DNA of 60,339 bases, from the NCBI GenBank assembly GCA_037141055.1, contig JBAXDH010000008.1, positions 1-60,339 of the forward strand, read 5' to 3'. Position 1 is the first letter of the stretch. Each line of letters opens with the position of its first letter. This document shows positions 34,766 to 43,043 of this stretch, in pieces. The notes under the pieces were generated by a model that had not been told where the DNA came from, made no database searches, and worked only from the letters and a program-made list of their open reading frames with translations. Origin of the DNA: CAIVAT01 sp037141055. Its GTDB lineage: Bacteria > Bacteroidota > Bacteroidia > Bacteroidales > FEN-979. A program made the position numbers and the translations under genes.

Positions 34766-35911
34766 TCACCTTAACTCCTCAATCATCTTTCTCAGCGTTT
34801 CCAGGTCATGGTCATTCCAATTATGACCACCGCTTTCGATTTTCGAAATGCCGTCAAACCCGTCAAATATTTTCGGGTCAGCGGCCCTGGCTTTATAAAG
34901 GTACGTTTTTGCTTCCTGACTTTTACCCGTCATGTAACATGCGATTGCCATATCTATATTTGCATCGGGGAAATTTTCGGCGAGGTTAAGGCTCTTCTGC
35001 AAATACTGGATCGCCTTATCCGTATTATTTTGCTGAATGAAGATGTACCCGATATTGCAATAGGGTTGAAAATTTTTTGAGTTGATTGAAAGTGACTTAT
35101 TGAAGTCATGCAAGGCTTTTTCATAATTATTTTGTACCAGGTACAGGCAGCCACGGCTGTTGTATGCGATATAATTCTTTGAATCAAGCTTTATTGTCTT
35201 GTCGTAATCAGCAACTGCCCTGTCAAATTGCCCGAGGGCCCTGAAAACATCGCCGCGTTTACTATAGGCCCAAATATAGGATGAGTCAATGTCGATTATT
35301 TTGTTCAAATCCGCCAAAGCGTCATTGTACTGCTTCACACGGTAATAGATGACTGCACGGGAGTAATACGCATCCGTAAAATCCGGATCAATCTCAACTG
35401 CCCGTGTGAAGCCGGAGATTGCCTTTGAATGGTCCTGGTAATTATTCTCGTATATAAAACTGCGCTTTTGATATGCTTTTGCATTCAGTGAATCGATATT
35501 AATTAAATTGGTCAGGTCTGCCAGTGCCTTTTCACTCTGCCCAATCTGCCAGTGGACCTCGCTGAGGTTGATATAGGCATCGGAACATCCGGGGTCAAGG
35601 TTAATCGCTTTGCTGTAATCATTTATGGCCTTATCGTACATCAGCCGGGCATTGTTGGTCTCGTTGCCACTGAATACAATGAGCATGCTATGGTGGCTAT
35701 ACACCCTGTCGATTGCAAGGTCTTTGTATGCGTTGCCCCGATGCAGGTAGGTCTCAGTGGCTGCCTTTTCAGTTTCTATGCTTTTTGTAAAATATTCAAC
35801 CTGTTTTACAGGATTTTTCTCATTCATGCCTTTTTTAAACCAGTAATCATCCTGGGCGCACAGCAGCATTGGAGTCATGAATACGCTGAAAAGAAGAAAA
35901 ATTTTTGTTTT
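34766..35911 (-). CDS. Exported TPR-repeat protein
   Basis: About 381 residues from a GTG at 35911, chosen because the signal peptide then starts VKTKIFLLFSVF and is cleaved after LLCAQ; a GTG at 35944 gives an 11-residue longer form. Eight or more tetratricopeptide repeats follow (AYINLSEVHWQIGQSEKAL, AYSKRGDVFRALGQFDRAV, AYNSRGCLYLVQNNYEKAL and others). It ends after a TPR with no extra domain. A protein-binding scaffold in the periplasm is likely. It follows the acyltransferase-ligase gene on the same strand. Confidence 0.85.
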   Translation of the reverse strand, partial: KTKIFLLFSVFMTPMLLCAQDDYWFKKGMNEKNPVKQVEYFTKSIETEKAATETYLHRGNAYKDLAIDRVYSHHSMLIVFSGNETNNARLMYDKAINDYSKAINLDPGCSDAYINLSEVHWQIGQSEKALADLTNLINIDSLNAKAYQKRSFIYENNYQDHSKAISGFTRAVEIDPDFTDAYYSRAVIYYRVKQYNDALADLNKIIDIDSSYIWAYSKRGDVFRALGQFDRAVADYDKTIKLDSKNYIAYNSRGCLYLVQNNYEKALHDFNKSLSINSKNFQPYCNIGYIFIQQNNTDKAIQYLQKSLNLAENFPDANIDMAIACYMTGKSQEAKTYLYKARAADPKIFDGFDGISKIESGGHNWNDHDLETLRKMIEELR

Positions 35912-35968
35912 CACAGGGGTTTGTTTTTGAAGACAATATGCCACCCTTTGATTCGGATGTATACCGGA

Positions 35969-38644
35969 CTATTCTTCAATCATTTTCCGTAAAACTTTAT
36001 AATCAGTTTTTCCGGTTCCCAAAACCGGAATTTCATCCAATTCGACGATGCGTTTTATCCTGGCGATAGGCGCTACCCCACTTTTAAGAAGATAGCCGTT
36101 TATCTCATCGAGGCCCAGGTGGAGTGACGTAAACAGCACAACCTGCGCCGGCGATGTTTTGTCTGACCCTTCTACTGCCAGCACCTGTTTCTCCTGGCCG
36201 CCATATTTTTCCACCAGGATCTTTTCAATGAATGGCAGGCTGATCATTTCCCCGGCAATTTTAATAAACCGTTTCAGTCTTCCGGTAATAAACAGGTATC
36301 CATCTTCATCCAGGTACCCCAGATCCCCGGTTTTATAGTAGGTTTTGCCATTGATTTCTTCAAAAGGATTAAAGGTTTCTGCTCCCAGGTAGCCATGAAA
36401 CACATTTTTTCCCCGCACATAAATCATTCCCGACTCACCGGGCTGCACCTGTTTCCCGGTCTCGAGGTCAATGATCAGGTGTTCTAAACCAGGGATGAAT
36501 TTACCGACACTGTTCATTTTTTGCCTGTCCACAGGATTGGCGGAAATTATAGGGGCACATTCCGTAATTCCATACCCTTCCAGAAGCCTGGCGTCGGTGG
36601 TGAGACTGTCAAAAAGTTCCTTTAATGCCAGCGGCATGGCTTCAGCCCCGGAGATGACATAGCGGATTGATTTAAAATAATAGGCAGATCCGGCAGCCAT
36701 CAGCATTTTTAAAAAGCCGGGGGTTCCAATCAGCATGTTTGACCGGGTATGCTTTAAAATTTTCAACACTTCCCTGGCATCGGTGGGGTTGGGCGTATAG
36801 GCAACCCTGATCCCTGAAACCAGCGGCAGGGCAGCCAGTGCAGCGAATCCAAAGCTGTGGAACGGCGGGAGAAATCCAAGAAAGATCGTTTTATTTTCGA
36901 TCCGGATCAGTTTAAAAACACCATGCAGATCACTGGTGATATTCAGGTGCGTTAAAGGCACGGCCTTGGGCATGGCTTCGCTTCCTGATGTAAACAGGAT
37001 TACAGCCGTGGTGTTAATATGCTTGTAATTGAGGAACAGTTTTGGGAATTTCGAAACAGCCAGTCCTTTTATTTTTGAGATGCTGCTGATTTGAGGAATT
37101 TCCTTTTCCAGCAGCAGCAGTTTTGATTTGACACTTTCGGGAAGCTGCTCTTCGATTTTTTTGATAAAGCTGTCGGCAGAAAGAATCACCTCGACACCTG
37201 CCGTTTCCGTGCAATGCTCGAGCACCTTTTTTCCCACGGTCCAGTTCAGCATTACCGGAATTTTTCCGGCCATATACGTGGCAACAATTAATAAGGTAGT
37301 GCTTTGCAATGCCGGCAACATGATGCCGACATGCTGGCCTTTCACCTTCTTTTTAATGAGCGCCGACACAACTGCCGCTTTCAGCAGGAATGTTTTCCGG
37401 TTGGTTGAACCCACCATCGCATCGTATACAAAGTACTCGTTTTGATTGGTGGTGAAGGTGTCCAGAAATTGCCAGAGAATGTTTTTTTCAGGATCAACCT
37501 GGATATAGCCGGCCTTTGGTAAATCCGGATCAAGAAGGGATGGTTTTAAATCGGAACTTGTACTGAACTGACCCAAAACCACCAGGCAAAGATCGCCAAT
37601 CGTCTTTATATCATTGATTTCGGGAGAGGAGACCCCCTTGAACCGATTTTCAAGTTCGGAAATAATTTCCACGATATTGAGCGAGTCGGCACCCAGGTCC
37701 ATCACCAGGTTTGAATTCAGCGATAATTGATCAGGCGTAATGTTTAAAACCGAAGAAACAACGCTTTTTACCTCTGCCAGTGTCCCTGCCGGTATTGATC
37801 CGGCATCAGTCGGCAACGCCTGGTCATGGGCTTCCTCAGCAGAACCGGAAATCCTTTCAGCTACTTTTCTATTCAACTGCGGCAGATAGAAAATGTGCTT
37901 CAGGAAAAGCGCCTGTTCCTCTCCGTGCGCATTGTAAAAATCTTCCAGGAATGAATTGAAAGGTTTTTGTCCCAGGATCGCCTTTTCCTTAGCGGTTGAG
38001 GTAATATCTTCGAATTCAATGCTGACAGTGCGTTTTGGGAGAAAAAACAGCAGATTTGCCAGTACATAAAGAAACCCTTTCAATAACTGGACGAAAAAAT
38101 CCGGCGATTTTCCGGTCTTTGCTTTTGACCACATGCTTCCCCACAGGCCTGTGATGCGTACACCGGCAATCTGAACCCCATCGGGGATTGTGCTGACAAT
38201 ATGGTATGCCGATTTTTTGTTGAAAATTTTCTCGTAACCCTGGCCGGCAATCTGCCCGCTGGGGTAGATCACAATGTTATTCCCCCGCCCGAAACCTTTC
38301 ATAACGGAGCGGGTGATTAATTTTAGCACCTGGGTGTCGCGGCTGCCTGTTTCAAGATCGCTTACCCGGACTGCTCCCAGCCGTTTAAAATACCATTTTG
38401 CCACAGGGATGTTGTAGTATTTCTCTGAAACTACCGGGGTTGCGGTTGAGAACCGGTAAATATGGCTTAACAGAATGACCGGATCGATCAATGCCTGGTG
38501 GTTTGGTAAAAAAAGCACCGGCGAACCGTTCTGTAAAATTTCTGCTCCTTTAATTGAAACCTTGTACCGGGAACGCAGCAGCAGCCTGGTAATGAAAGCT
38601 AAAATCTTTGATAAAAGGAGAACAAATGAGTTCGGGTTTTTCAT
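35969..38644 (-). CDS. Acyltransferase-ACP-acyl-ligase fusion protein
   Basis: 891 residues from ATG 38644 (the longer frame begins at TTG 38668). Three enzymes are joined: a PlsC-type acyltransferase with HQALID (HX4D, ~48) and a YPSGQ-like EGT region; an acyl carrier domain with phosphopantetheine Ser in DLGADSL (~318); and an AMP-forming ligase with ILFTSGSEAMPKAVPLTH (~553), GYGITECAP and YKTGDLGYLDEDG. Bacterial Aas joins an acyltransferase and ligase without the carrier. Here the ligase could load the built-in ACP and the acyltransferase use it directly, for lysophospholipid or other polar-lipid acylation. Head of a two-gene unit with the TPR gene. Confidence 0.9.
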   Translation of the reverse strand: MKNPNSFVLLLSKILAFITRLLLRSRYKVSIKGAEILQNGSPVLFLPNHQALIDPVILLSHIYRFSTATPVVSEKYYNIPVAKWYFKRLGAVRVSDLETGSRDTQVLKLITRSVMKGFGRGNNIVIYPSGQIAGQGYEKIFNKKSAYHIVSTIPDGVQIAGVRITGLWGSMWSKAKTGKSPDFFVQLLKGFLYVLANLLFFLPKRTVSIEFEDITSTAKEKAILGQKPFNSFLEDFYNAHGEEQALFLKHIFYLPQLNRKVAERISGSAEEAHDQALPTDAGSIPAGTLAEVKSVVSSVLNITPDQLSLNSNLVMDLGADSLNIVEIISELENRFKGVSSPEINDIKTIGDLCLVVLGQFSTSSDLKPSLLDPDLPKAGYIQVDPEKNILWQFLDTFTTNQNEYFVYDAMVGSTNRKTFLLKAAVVSALIKKKVKGQHVGIMLPALQSTTLLIVATYMAGKIPVMLNWTVGKKVLEHCTETAGVEVILSADSFIKKIEEQLPESVKSKLLLLEKEIPQISSISKIKGLAVSKFPKLFLNYKHINTTAVILFTSGSEAMPKAVPLTHLNITSDLHGVFKLIRIENKTIFLGFLPPFHSFGFAALAALPLVSGIRVAYTPNPTDAREVLKILKHTRSNMLIGTPGFLKMLMAAGSAYYFKSIRYVISGAEAMPLALKELFDSLTTDARLLEGYGITECAPIISANPVDRQKMNSVGKFIPGLEHLIIDLETGKQVQPGESGMIYVRGKNVFHGYLGAETFNPFEEINGKTYYKTGDLGYLDEDGYLFITGRLKRFIKIAGEMISLPFIEKILVEKYGGQEKQVLAVEGSDKTSPAQVVLFTSLHLGLDEINGYLLKSGVAPIARIKRIVELDEIPVLGTGKTDYKVLRKMIEE

Positions 38645-38690
38645 AAGTATTTTGCTTGGATCATCCAAATATAGAAAGTTTTGATTTAGA

Positions 38691-38707
38691 GACTGTTTAA
38701 ATTTTAT
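38691..38707. repeat. Dispersed 17-bp repeat, copy 2
   Basis: GACTGTTTAAATTTTAT, identical to 30243-30259, with further similarity to about 38735. Confidence 0.8.
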
Positions 38708-38780
38708 CGATTTCTGCTGCTGAACGACCCCACCCCTGGCCCTCCCCTTGGAGGGGCTACTCTTTATTCACATCTTTTTA

Positions 38781-38969
38781 TTACACAGAGCGCCACAGAG
38801 AAATTAACGGAGAACCACAGAGTTAAATGTCGAAATTTGTTTTTATTTAACCCTGAAAAATGCTTGACCTCATACGGTCAGAAGTCAATTTGCAAGTAAT
38901 TCGATTAAGATGTATGGAATTTATTTTCTCAGTGGGTCTCAGTGAATTATCGGTGGCTCTCTGTGTAAC
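38781..38969. repeat. Long imperfect inverted repeat, MITE-like
   Basis: Left arm 38781-38822 pairs with right arm 38928-38969. Over 42 positions most match, and the outer ten (TTACACAGAG) are perfect. Central spacer is about 105 nt without coding features. The CACAGAG/CTCTGTG periodicity inside each arm is about 13-16 bp. The layout suggests a non-autonomous mobile element or a large structured RNA; no target duplication was confirmed. Confidence 0.8.
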
Positions 38970-39055
38970 TATTTGATAAACTGTATTTTTCTTAATAACC
39001 TATGTAAATGCAGCGAATTAAATTGGTAGTTTTATCCGGAAAATAATCTGACGAT

Positions 39056-40369
39056 ATGAAAAGACCGATTTTGCCTGTAAATTCCCCGGAGGTTATCAAT
39101 GCCTGGTGTTCGTACGATATCGCCAATTCCGCCTATATTTTAAGTGTGAATACCGTATTATACCCGATATTCTATCAGCAGGTGACGCAGAAAGCTTTTG
39201 GATCGGGAATGGTCACGTTCATGGGTATGAATATAAAAAACACTGTTTTGTATGAATACGCCATTGCACTGGGTTACTTTTTGGTCATCCTGCTCACGTT
39301 ATCGTTATCGGGAATTGCCGACCTGGGCGGATACCGCAAGCGTTTCATGCAATCCTTTACCATCCTGGGTTCATTTGCATGCATGGGGCTGTTCTTTTTC
39401 AGAGGTGAAAACCTCGGGTTGGGCCTCTTGCTTCCGATGCTGGCTGTTTTGGGCTTTGCCGGTTCCCTGGTCTATTATAATTCATTTTTGCCACTTATTG
39501 CCACACCCGACCGGCACGACCGCATCAGCGCCAAAGGCTTTTCATTCGGATATGCCGGTAGTATGGTATTGCTGATTTTCAATATTTTTTCGGTGCAGAA
39601 ATACCAGCTGTTTGGATTTTCTGACAGCCTGGAAGCCATACGGTTCTCGTTTATCGAGGTGGGAATATGGTGGCTGGCCGTTTCCCAGGTCGCTTTTTAC
39701 TACCTGCGTGAAGAACGGAAAGTGGTTCATTGGGACTTAACCATTTTTACCAGGGGATTTCATGAGGTTTTTACTGTATATGGTTACATAAAAAAGCATA
39801 AAACCATGTACCGGTTTCTGCTCTCCTTTTTCTTTTTCAGCATGGGCGTTCAAACCGTTATCATTATTGCATCTCTTTTCGGTAAAGCGGAACTGGGAAT
39901 CTCCGACACCAAACTGATCATGACAATCCTGATAATTCAACTGGTAGCGATCCTGGGAGCGTTTCTTTTCGGAAGAGTCTCTACCCGTTTTGGAAACAGA
40001 ACGTCCCTTTTGTGGATGCTTGCAATTTGGGTGTTTGTTTGTTTCGCGGCGTACAATGTGCATGACGAATACCAGTTCTATTTTTTGTCGGCACTGGTTG
40101 GCCTGGTAATGGGAGGAATCCAGTCGCAGGCACGTTCAACCTGGTCAAAGTTAATCCCGTCCGATACCAAAGGTTCTGCTTCGTATTTCAGTTTTTACGA
40201 CAGCACCGAAAAACTGGCCATTGTCATCGGGATGCTCGGTTTCGGCATTATTGAACAGGTAACCGGCAGCATGAGGAACAGCACCCTGCTGTTGTCCTTG
40301 TTCTTTATTGTAAGCTTTCTGATTATTGCATTCACGAAATTGAAGAAAGAGGGCACCTCACTCGCGTAA
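39056..40369 (+). CDS. UMF1/Atg22-type MFS transporter
   Basis: 437 residues with about 11-12 membrane helices. The start motif INAWCSYDIANSAY is the signature of the UMF1 (Atg22-like) subfamily, usually WxxYDWANSAY. Here Trp at the DWA position is Ile. Also typical are SGIADLGGYRKRFM (loop 2-3) and GGIQSQARSTWSKLIP (loop 10-11). Members export or import small molecules such as amino acids; substrate unknown. Confidence 0.92.
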   Translation: MKRPILPVNSPEVINAWCSYDIANSAYILSVNTVLYPIFYQQVTQKAFGSGMVTFMGMNIKNTVLYEYAIALGYFLVILLTLSLSGIADLGGYRKRFMQSFTILGSFACMGLFFFRGENLGLGLLLPMLAVLGFAGSLVYYNSFLPLIATPDRHDRISAKGFSFGYAGSMVLLIFNIFSVQKYQLFGFSDSLEAIRFSFIEVGIWWLAVSQVAFYYLREERKVVHWDLTIFTRGFHEVFTVYGYIKKHKTMYRFLLSFFFFSMGVQTVIIIASLFGKAELGISDTKLIMTILIIQLVAILGAFLFGRVSTRFGNRTSLLWMLAIWVFVCFAAYNVHDEYQFYFLSALVGLVMGGIQSQARSTWSKLIPSDTKGSASYFSFYDSTEKLAIVIGMLGFGIIEQVTGSMRNSTLLLSLFFIVSFLIIAFTKLKKEGTSLA

Positions 40370-40941
40370 ACTTTCCCGGGACATTTATCCGGAATAGCAA
40401 TATTTTTCAGTTTTAACCCTCATTTGCCACCTATACTTTGCCTTAAGATAATTCGTAATCAGTACAGGATATGTTACTTAAACACCTGGTGAAATAGGGG
40501 AATTCCATCCCAATTGTGAATCATTTGTCATTAGATCAGATATTTAGCACATTTGACATAAGAGAATTCAAGGAAATTCTCCCAATGTGCCATTGACTTT
40601 GGTTGTGCCGGCAGAGTACCTTTGACCCATTCAAATCAAACGATAATTCGACCCCTATGGGGTCTGAATGTTTCACTTTCCCTTTTTCATTTTTTACTTA
40701 TACTGGTATAAATGCGATCAATCAAATAATATAACTAATTAATCGCTATGATACCAGTTCGGTTGTATTTCCAGTCAAACATTCTTGTGCTGGAAACACA
40801 AGATATTGGCAGAATGCTAATTTCGTAGTGGGTTAGCTCGTCCAGTACGAAATTCTTTACTTAAAACCATATCGCTACCCAAATGTGGTACAGATGGGAC
40901 CGGTTTTTGCAGAACCTACTTGGGATTAGAGGTATAAACCA
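40370..40941. other. 572-nt intergenic region with three hairpins
   Basis: No gene of reasonable length. Structures: a two-part hairpin at 40547-40590 (GCACAT/ATGTGC outside, GAGAATT/AATTCTC inside); GACCCC-TAT-GGGGTC at 40650-40664 followed by a T-rich stretch; and a 9-bp perfect stem AATTTCGTA/TACGAAATT at 40819-40854 with an 18-nt loop. The middle one could terminate the transporter transcript; the others are unexplained and could belong to a small RNA. Confidence 0.55.
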
Positions 40942-42252
40942 TTATTGCTTGATACACCTCACCGAGTAACCGTTTACCTTACTGGCACTTCCCCACGCCT
41001 CGATGGTTCGGGTTTGATTCAGGAACCTGTTCCAGGCGCTGGAGGAGGATGTCGTTTGAGTCGATGACCAGAAGAAGGCATCTGTAGTCAACATTTCGAA
41101 CAATCCATTCTCGTTCCTGAATCCGCCAGGGAAAACTGTAAAACCGCTGCTGTTGGTGCCGGTGCCGTCGCCATCCCATCCTGTGGATGATTTCATGCTT
41201 CCCCCGGCAATGCTGTCACCGCCGAGAAATGTTGTCAGTTTGGTCCAGTCCGAGTCTTTTGGCAAAAGCCATCCCACCGGGCAAATACCACGCAATTGCT
41301 GGGTTGTGATGTATTTCTGCATCTCATTCCATTGATACAGCCCGCCGTATAGATCACAGTTCGATTCGAGGTCGTCGTAGCAATATTTCTCGATAATTCC
41401 ATTATTGGTCTGATTGACCGATCCGTTGATCCGTGTTCCCAAATTCAGGTTTTCCCTGAACCAGCATTGAGTTCCGATCTGAATGGTGTTGTATGTTTTT
41501 CCGTCGTATGTGACGGTTGGTGTTCCCGGACAAGGTTGGGGGCCGTTGGGACCGGGGGTGGTAAACCCAATTTGAAAACCGTAGGTGGTTCCATAGCTGT
41601 TGGTTGCATACGACCGGAGGAAATATGCAGTATTGGCAATCAATCCGGTGATACTGCCTGTAAAATCGCCGGTGCCGCTGCCGTCTGTTGTATGCGCATT
41701 AGCAGTTGTCGGATTGGCATACACACTCCAGCAAATACCTCGTGCAGTTACAGGTGAGGTTCCCTGAATGGAGACATTGCCTCCGCAGCTTGCTGCAGTT
41801 TCGGTAATATTTGTAAGGGTACCTGTAGAAACCGAAGGCAGAACAGGAACACCACCGGTGAAAAAGCTCAATTGGTTTCCATAAGCGGTTCCAGCCTCAG
41901 ACGTGGCATACGCCCGCACGTAATATGTTGTAACCTCCGTCAATCCTGTAATATTGCTGGTAAAGCCACCAATCCCTGCACTGTCGGAAGTATGGGCATC
42001 GTTGATGGTTGGATTGGAAGAGATACTCCAGCAAACACCTCGTGAAGTTACGACTGAACTTCCTTGTGAAATCACGATACCCCCTGAGGTAGCACTATGT
42101 GTTGAAATATTCGTCACAGTGTTTGTAGCGACTGCCGGTTTGGTTATTACCGGGGGCTCTTCTGATTTCTTATTGCAATTCGTAACAGAGATGAGGATTA
42201 GCCCTGCGATGGTTATCCTGAGCATTGAGGCGCGTAAGTTTGTAGTTTGCAT
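40942..42252 (-). CDS. FISUMP-domain surface lipoprotein with duplicated N-terminal repeat
   Basis: About 436 residues from ATG 42252; a much longer frame starts at TTG 42372, but the lipoprotein signal begins at MQTTNLRAS with lipobox SVTNC. Two ~90-residue repeats follow (GVCWSISSNPTINDAHT and GICWSVYANPTTANAHT), each with TYYVRAYAT/AYFLRSYAT, of fibronectin-like type. The C-terminal ~180 residues are the FISUMP domain (YNTIQIGTQCWFRENL, GLYQWNEMQKY, GICPVGWLLPKDSDW, YSVRCIK). Outer-membrane or surface anchored; role unknown. A promoter box overlapping a palindrome lies upstream. Confidence 0.9.
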   Translation of the reverse strand: MQTTNLRASMLRITIAGLILISVTNCNKKSEEPPVITKPAVATNTVTNISTHSATSGGIVISQGSSVVTSRGVCWSISSNPTINDAHTSDSAGIGGFTSNITGLTEVTTYYVRAYATSEAGTAYGNQLSFFTGGVPVLPSVSTGTLTNITETAASCGGNVSIQGTSPVTARGICWSVYANPTTANAHTTDGSGTGDFTGSITGLIANTAYFLRSYATNSYGTTYGFQIGFTTPGPNGPQPCPGTPTVTYDGKTYNTIQIGTQCWFRENLNLGTRINGSVNQTNNGIIEKYCYDDLESNCDLYGGLYQWNEMQKYITTQQLRGICPVGWLLPKDSDWTKLTTFLGGDSIAGGSMKSSTGWDGDGTGTNSSGFTVFPGGFRNENGLFEMLTTDAFFWSSTQTTSSSSAWNRFLNQTRTIEAWGSASKVNGYSVRCIKQ

Positions 42253-42402
42253 GGTTCGTTTGGTATCAGTTGCGTTTGTTATTTGCGTAATTAATTTACT
42301 CATGACGTACATTTTTGCTACCGGTTCCGATTCCGGTTTTATATCGACGTGATAGATTTTCGAGGTATTCAACGATGGTCATAATGGCGAAATTTCGAAA
42401 AA

Positions 42403-42422
42403 CAAATGTATAATATTATACA
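42403..42422 (-). promoter_or_regulatory. Promoter -7 box overlapping a 16-bp palindrome
   Basis: TACATTTG (minus strand, 42403-42410) matches the -7 consensus and shares bases with the perfect palindrome TGTATAATATTATACA (42407-42422). A second palindrome, CGAAATTTCG, is at 42388-42397. A regulator bound to the first would cover the promoter. The leader to the FISUMP gene would be about 140 nt. Confidence 0.5.
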
Positions 42423-42468
42423 CAGGATTTTGGTTGATTTATCAAGGTTTTGTTATAATTTTAATTGA

Positions 42469-42900
42469 TTAAGCACTTTCGACAAACTTATGAATATCCT
42501 GGTAGTTTTTACCCTGGTCAGTGAATACGACACTGTCGGATGTGACAGCGTCCTGAAAAAGAGTATTAACCGATTCTGATTTTTGAGAATCTAAAGCCTT
42601 CATTTTGAAATATCTGCAATGTTTAGTTTCGATTCCAGTGTTAATGTCCACCAAAGGGGTTGATTCTGCCATTACGCCAACATCTTCCTGCCGCTGTCTA
42701 CCTTTGCCCCGTTTCAGATTTTTTCGATCCTTTTCTGGTGCTGCTATTTCCGGCCCTGCTTTTCGTCTTTTCGTGCAGCAGTATAGACCCTCCCGCGAAT
42801 GCCTTCCTGGCTGTTCAATACCTGGGATACTGGTTTTACATCGACCTGGGGGACTTCCCCTCCAGGCAGAGCTTCTCGCAGATACTGATACTGAGTTCAC
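42469..42900 (-). pseudogene. Degenerate IS1595/ISXO2-like transposase fragment
   Basis: The last ~70 codons (RGKGRQRQEDVGVMAES, then KMKALDSQKSESVNTLF, DSVVFTDQGKNYQDIHKF) resemble the ISXO2-like DDE domain with its TDG/TDQ-Y end. The stop follows where the catalytic domain should continue. The upstream half (Arg/Ser/Pro-rich) is not transposase-like in this frame and reads better in another (LLHEKTKSRAGNSS), so at least one frameshift is present. No clear terminal repeats. Likely an old, decayed insertion. Confidence 0.5.
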
Positions 42901-43043
42901 TCAGCGAGGTTTCGGACATGAAGTCCACGCCGGTGATCACGATACCGGCAAGGTAAGCCGGGAATCCGTTCTGAATAGTTTCTGCTGCTCAGCTTTTCTA
43001 TGGTGACAGCATACTCCTGCAATGACTGTTTAATTTTAAGAGA

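Larger units (their letters stand above)
38645..39055. other. 411-nt intergenic region with dispersed repeats
   Basis: No gene seen. It holds the second copy of the 17-bp repeat (38691-38707), a C-rich stretch with a CCCC-TTGGA-GGGG dyad near 38742-38755, and the long imperfect inverted repeat at 38781-38969. The promoter of the downstream transporter must lie in the last ~80 nt. Confidence 0.7.

Noticed and set aside
42605..43006. 133-codon and 98-codon plus-strand frames over the transposase remnant
   Set aside because: The minus strand carries the transposase-like motifs; the plus frames are Cys/Phe/Ser-rich shadows.
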